Below, piece by piece: positions 33,575 to 36,699 of a stretch of DNA of 36,699 bases. Numbering within the stretch: the stretch's first letter is position 1; each line of letters begins with the position of its first letter. The translations under genes and the position numbers were made by a program. The notes below the pieces were generated by a model. It had not been told where the DNA came from. It did no database searches and saw only the letters and a program-made list of their open reading frames with translations. The DNA comes from Secundilactobacillus paracollinoides DSM 15502 = JCM 11969 (GTDB taxonomy: Bacteria > Bacillota > Bacilli > Lactobacillales > Lactobacillaceae), in NCBI RefSeq assembly GCF_001311135.1, contig NZ_BBAG01000032.1, positions 1 to 36,699 of the forward strand, written 5' to 3'.

Positions 33575-34786
33575 CTACGTATGGTAGCTGGCGTTGATCT
33601 TCACGTAGTTATACGTCAAATCACAACCCCAAGCCTGGCCGGTTGCTGTCCCGCTATTCAAACTGACGTCGATCGTCACCTTTGACGTCTTCATACTTTC
33701 GCTGACCATCGTCTCATCAAATGGCAAAGCCACACTGTCTTTGACCAGCGGAATGCCATTTGCGGAAATCGCTACGTGGTCAATATCCATCGTGCGTCGA
33801 CCATCCCAATAGCGGCAATGATCCGGCCCCAGTTCGGGTCGTCCCCAAAGATGGCTGCCTTCACAAGGCTCGAGCCAACCACCGCTTTCGCAACGGACTG
33901 CGCTTCAGTCGGGTTCAAAGCTTCGGTCACGTTGGCTTCGATCAGCTTCGTTGCCCCTTCGCCGTCGGCAGCAATTTGCTTGGCGAGTTCGCCTAACACA
34001 AAATGCAAGCCCGCCGCAAACGTGTCATAATCCGCGTCAGTCGTCGTTTTAAGTTCAGTATTTTGCGCCATCCGTTTGCCAGGACAACGACCATATCGTT
34101 TGTCGATGTGTCGCCATCAACCGTGATTTGGTTAAAGGTGGTATCAACGCCTGCGCTTAATGTTGCTTGCAGCAAGTCCCCGTCAATGGCAGCATCCGTG
34201 GTTACAAAACCCAGCATGGTTGCCATCTTGGGTGAATCATTCCAGAACCCTTAGCGAAACCCGTAATGGTCACAGTCTTGCCGTCCAGTGTGACCTGAAC
34301 GCAAGCTTGTTTTGGCTTTTTATCAGTGGTTAAAATGGCTTGGGATACATCATCGCCAGTCTTTGGCTGCAATTTGGGTAACCCCGCCTTGATCTTATCC
34401 ATGTCCAGATAAGCGCCGATCAGCCCGGTGGACGCCACGCCCACGAGGTTGGTATCGATGTTCAGTGCATCGGCCAGCCACTGTTGTTCCGTGTGCGCGT
34501 CCTTTGTTCCCTGCGCGCCAGTACATGAATTGGCGATGGCGCTGTTGAGGATCACCGCTTGAAGCTTGTGGTCAACATTGATTGTTTCCTTCGTTAACTT
34601 CGTTGGTGCCGCTTGAAACTTGTTGGTCGTGTAGGTCCCAGCAGCCGCCGCTGGGACTTGGGAAAACAGGTAACCGAAATCTTTCTTATCGACGGTACCT
34701 AACCCAATTTTGATACCGTCGTTGTAGAACCCTTTCGGCCACGTAAACGATATCTGATTAATTGATGACTCTTCGTCTTGTGTCAT
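33575..34786 (-). CDS. argJ: Ornithine acetyltransferase / N-acetylglutamate synthase (three frameshifts)
   Basis: Transfers acetyl from N-acetylornithine to glutamate, closing the acetyl cycle. Four frame pieces join in order: [17 protein letters not shown] ... [30 protein letters not shown] ... [21 protein letters not shown] ... [36 protein letters not shown] to the end. The autocleavage site ATML is present right after the first break. Breaks are at 34228-34232, 34067-34074 and 33787-33796, each one base short. Restored length is about 404 residues, normal for ArgJ. Three independent one-base losses in one gene, with intact argC, B and D around it, point to sequence error. AGGGGAT precedes the ATG. 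Confidence 0.9.
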
Positions 34787-34809
34787 ATAACTATCCCCTG
34801 TGAGTTGTT

Positions 34810-35844
34810 TTATGAAAATGCGGGAAACTTTGGGAGCCCCGTTGTTTCGTTATAGTGGAACATGTGGTTGAAATTTTGGACCGCCTGACCTGCGGCCCCC
34901 TTCATCAGGTTGTCGATCACGCTGACAACCATCACGGTGTTGGTCTTTGGGTTGTACTTCACACCCAGGTCACAATTGTTTGAGCCAACCGCATCCTTTA
35001 ACGCTGGTACCTCGCCGTCCATCACGTGAATGAACGGATGGTCCGCGTAGGTCGTTTCAAAAGCCTTGACCAGTGACGCTTGATCTTGTCCTGGATTTGG
35101 CTTGGCGTAAATCGTCGCCATGATGCCCACCGTTACAGGAATCAACGTGGTGTTGAATTCAATGGCTTGTACCTTGTCGTTCCAAACCTGCAACTGCTGT
35201 ACAATTTCTGGAATGTGTTGGTGCGTATCCAGCTTGTAGAGCTGCAGGTTGTCGTTGGCCTCCGTAAAGTGGGTGATCTGAGACAACTTCTTGCCCGCCC
35301 CTGACGTCCCGGACTTGGCATCAACGATGATGCTGTCAGGGTCGATCAGATCCTGTTGAACCAGTGGTGCTAATCCGAGAAGCGTGGCCGTAGCGTAACA
35401 GCCTGGGTTAGCGATGTATTTGGCATCCGTGTCATAGAAATCTGCGAGACTATAAGCCGCCTTTTTCAGAGCCGAAGTCGTCGCTGCTGGCTTGTGATAC
35501 CACTGTTCATACTGTTTTGCGTCAAGTCGGTAATCACCGGAAAGGTCAATGACCGGAAAACCAGCTTCGGCAAATGGCACGGCCAGCTGACTGCTGACGC
35601 CGGAGGAAGTGGCAAAGAACACCGCTTGGTTGTCGGCCATGATCTGTGCCGGATCAAACGCCTGAATGGCCACGTGTTCGCCGTGAAACTGGGGCAACAG
35701 CTCGTCTAAATAGCGGACCGTTCCGTTTTCTCCTTCATCTGTATGCCCGTACAAGTTAATCTTCTCAATCTCTGGATGGTTCGCCAGCAGACTATATAAC
35801 ACCGTCCCGCTATATCCAGTAACACCCACTATCGCAACGTTCAT
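34810..35844 (-). CDS. argC: N-acetyl-gamma-glutamyl-phosphate reductase
   Basis: NADPH-dependent reduction of N-acetylglutamyl phosphate to the semialdehyde. 344 residues. N-terminal Rossmann motif VGVTGYSGTVLYSLL, FATSSGVSSQLA, and the catalytic Cys in YIANPGCYATATLLGLAPL, plus SGTSGAGKK and IPVTVGIMATIYAK. Frame intact. GGGGTGA lies seven bases before the ATG. First gene of argCJBD, 23 bases ahead of argJ. Confidence 0.96.
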   Translation of the reverse strand: MNVAIVGVTGYSGTVLYSLLANHPEIEKINLYGHTDEGENGTVRYLDELLPQFHGEHVAIQAFDPAQIMADNQAVFFATSSGVSSQLAVPFAEAGFPVIDLSGDYRLDAKQYEQWYHKPAATTSALKKAAYSLADFYDTDAKYIANPGCYATATLLGLAPLVQQDLIDPDSIIVDAKSGTSGAGKKLSQITHFTEANDNLQLYKLDTHQHIPEIVQQLQVWNDKVQAIEFNTTLIPVTVGIMATIYAKPNPGQDQASLVKAFETTYADHPFIHVMDGEVPALKDAVGSNNCDLGVKYNPKTNTVMVVSVIDNLMKGAAGQAVQNFNHMFHYNETTGLPKFPAFS

Positions 35845-35902
35845 GCACTCACCCCATTCATTAGTAAAATTAAAATTTAATGACTATTTTCGTATGTGTC
35901 TA

Positions 35903-35930
35903 ACTATAACGCAATGCATTCAAAATGCAA
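35903..35930 (-). promoter_or_regulatory. argC promoter with TGCATT/AATGCA palindrome
   Basis: TTGCAT (35925-35930), 16 bases, TATAGT (35903-35908). Between and over them lies TGCATT-TTG-AATGCA (35914-35928), a perfect palindrome that resembles an ArgR box (TGMATWWWWATKCA type). Repression by ArgR with arginine is the inference. Confidence 0.6.
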
Positions 35931-36065
35931 TGATTATTTTTGAATTTATCAAATTTAAGTGTTTTCCTGTATAAAGTCTACATTAACACGGCGAATATAC
36001 ATAAAGTCCGGTATATTTTCTGCATATTGCTTTAGATATTCTTTGTATTAATTAGAGAATATTAA

Positions 36066-36077
36066 TGAATTTATGCA
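36066..36077. promoter_or_regulatory. Second candidate ArgR box
   Basis: TGAATTTATGCA, a near-palindromic 12-mer closer to the ArgR half-site pattern than the promoter palindrome. About 170 bp upstream of the argC start site. Confidence 0.4.
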
Positions 36078-36135
36078 AACTATATCCATTTTTGTTTGAC
36101 ATGACAGTTAAGAATCAAAATAGCATTAAACCGAG

Positions 36136-36161
36136 GTTGTAGAGAATCCGCCCTCGACTGC
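36136..36161 (-). repeat. Solo box and spacer of the composite repeat
   Basis: On the minus strand AGCAGTCGAGGGCGGATTC followed by TCTACAAC. The adjoining GAGAAGCATTGCTGTCAATG (36162-36195) matches locus iii. Neither an A nor a B arm is found on either side, so only the central spacer remains or this is a distinct minimal form. Confidence 0.7.
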
Positions 36162-36344
36162 TAGTAAGTCCATTGACAGCAATGCTTCTCATGATGTGTT
36201 TGTTGACAGCAACACCTCGTTAACCGTTTTCATGAAACCACTTAGGACGTCTGACCATCCTTAATAACCATTACATTGAGTCGACATAATCGTTTTAATT
36301 GAATCACTCAACACTGAGAAGTACCCTTTCCCAATTCAGTCCAA

Positions 36345-36381
36345 ACAAAAAGACTAGCGCAGAAGTGACTGCCTAGTCTTT
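36345..36381 (-). terminator. Terminator of the right-edge gene
   Basis: On the minus strand AAGACTAG pairs with CTAGTCTT around a 15-base loop, followed by TTTGTTTGG. Confidence 0.8.
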
Positions 36382-36407
36382 CTCAATTCGTTGTCTTTAG
36401 CATTAAG

Positions 36408-36699
36408 TTACGCATTGTTTTCATGCAAGAAGTTCAAAATTTCCCGGTGCAGATCAGTCAAAGCCGTGGCTTCAATTGGGTAGTGTGATCCGTTCCGCAA
36501 CGTTGTCCGAGTAACCTTTACCTTGGTGATCTTGTCCAAGAATGGGTCACTGAGCCGTTGTGGGGTCCACTTATCAGCGTCTGGTTGGGTCAATAAGACT
36601 GGGCACACATCGAAGTTTTCTGGTTCGATATCCGGGGCATACGTCATGTAGGTGTTCATGAACCGCATTGAGACCTTGTTGCCGCCAGAAGTTTTGTCA
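36408..36699 (-). CDS. Alpha/beta-hydrolase-like protein, C-terminal end (partial)
   Basis: Cut by the window edge: the frame is open to 36699 and reads KTSGGNKVSMRFMNTYMTYAPDIEPENFDVCPVLLTQPDADKWTP. The CPVLLTQPDADKWTP strand-turn carries the Asp of a serine-hydrolase triad, and RNGSHYPIEATALTDLHREILNFL the expected His, as in alpha/beta hydrolases. The nucleophile part is outside the window. The ATG at 36668 is internal. Substrate unknown. Confidence 0.75.
   Translation of the reverse strand, partial: DKTSGGNKVSMRFMNTYMTYAPDIEPENFDVCPVLLTQPDADKWTPQRLSDPFLDKITKVKVTRTTLRNGSHYPIEATALTDLHREILNFLHENNA

Overview
The window looks like a chromosome segment from a member of the Lactobacillaceae. 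The evidence is moderate GC content, AGGAGG-type ribosome sites, T-box riboswitches, an argCJBD operon, oxygen-independent (class III) ribonucleotide reductase, and gene pairs such as MFS pump + DUF4811 and ACT protein + UPF0210. Protein style suggests a heterofermentative genus, but the species cannot be fixed by eye. No rRNA, tRNA, prophage or IS transposase gene was found. Most genes lie on the minus strand.

Layout: tag (119-730); nrdG and nrdD (1469-4690), unusually separated by a repeat element; a TIM-barrel sugar isomerase-like gene (4960-5793); a Met T-box operon with a 35-codon small ORF, metE and metF (6752-10564); two tandem flavin-type (PPOX) genes, the second broken (10699-11690); two paralogous exported Tim44-like proteins (11732-13182); a T-box-driven unit with no convincing gene (13307-14102); a ugp-type glycerophosphodiester operon behind five Pho boxes (14138-19196); a T-box-controlled PanE-like dehydrogenase (19281-20630); a DHA2 drug pump with DUF4811 and a divergent MerR regulator (21405-24438); a LysR/DASS transporter unit divergent from a fumarase/adenylosuccinate-lyase-family enzyme (24720-28785); UPF0210 and ACT genes (29202-30822); argCJBD (31664-35844); and the C-terminal end of an alpha/beta-hydrolase-like gene cut by the right edge.

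Two non-coding systems stand out. First, a composite repeat occupies most large intergenic gaps. It has two related three-way-junction arms (here called B and A) in inverted orientation around a spacer that carries a conserved box of about 26 bp. The stems covary between copies. Second, the unit at 13307-14102 has a promoter, a T-box leader and an intrinsic terminator, but between them only 12 exact and several near copies of ACACATA (transcript sense) interleaved with small hairpins. It looks like a tRNA-controlled non-coding RNA.

A caution on gene integrity: about 15 single- or two-base frame breaks occur in otherwise well-conserved housekeeping genes (nrdD, metF, ugpB, MFS, lysR, DASS twice, lyase, UPF0210, ACT, argJ three times, Tim44-like, PPOX). 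Almost all are one-base losses, many in short homopolymers. This pattern fits uncorrected long-read indels better than real gene decay. I give full-length gene spans and mark each break.
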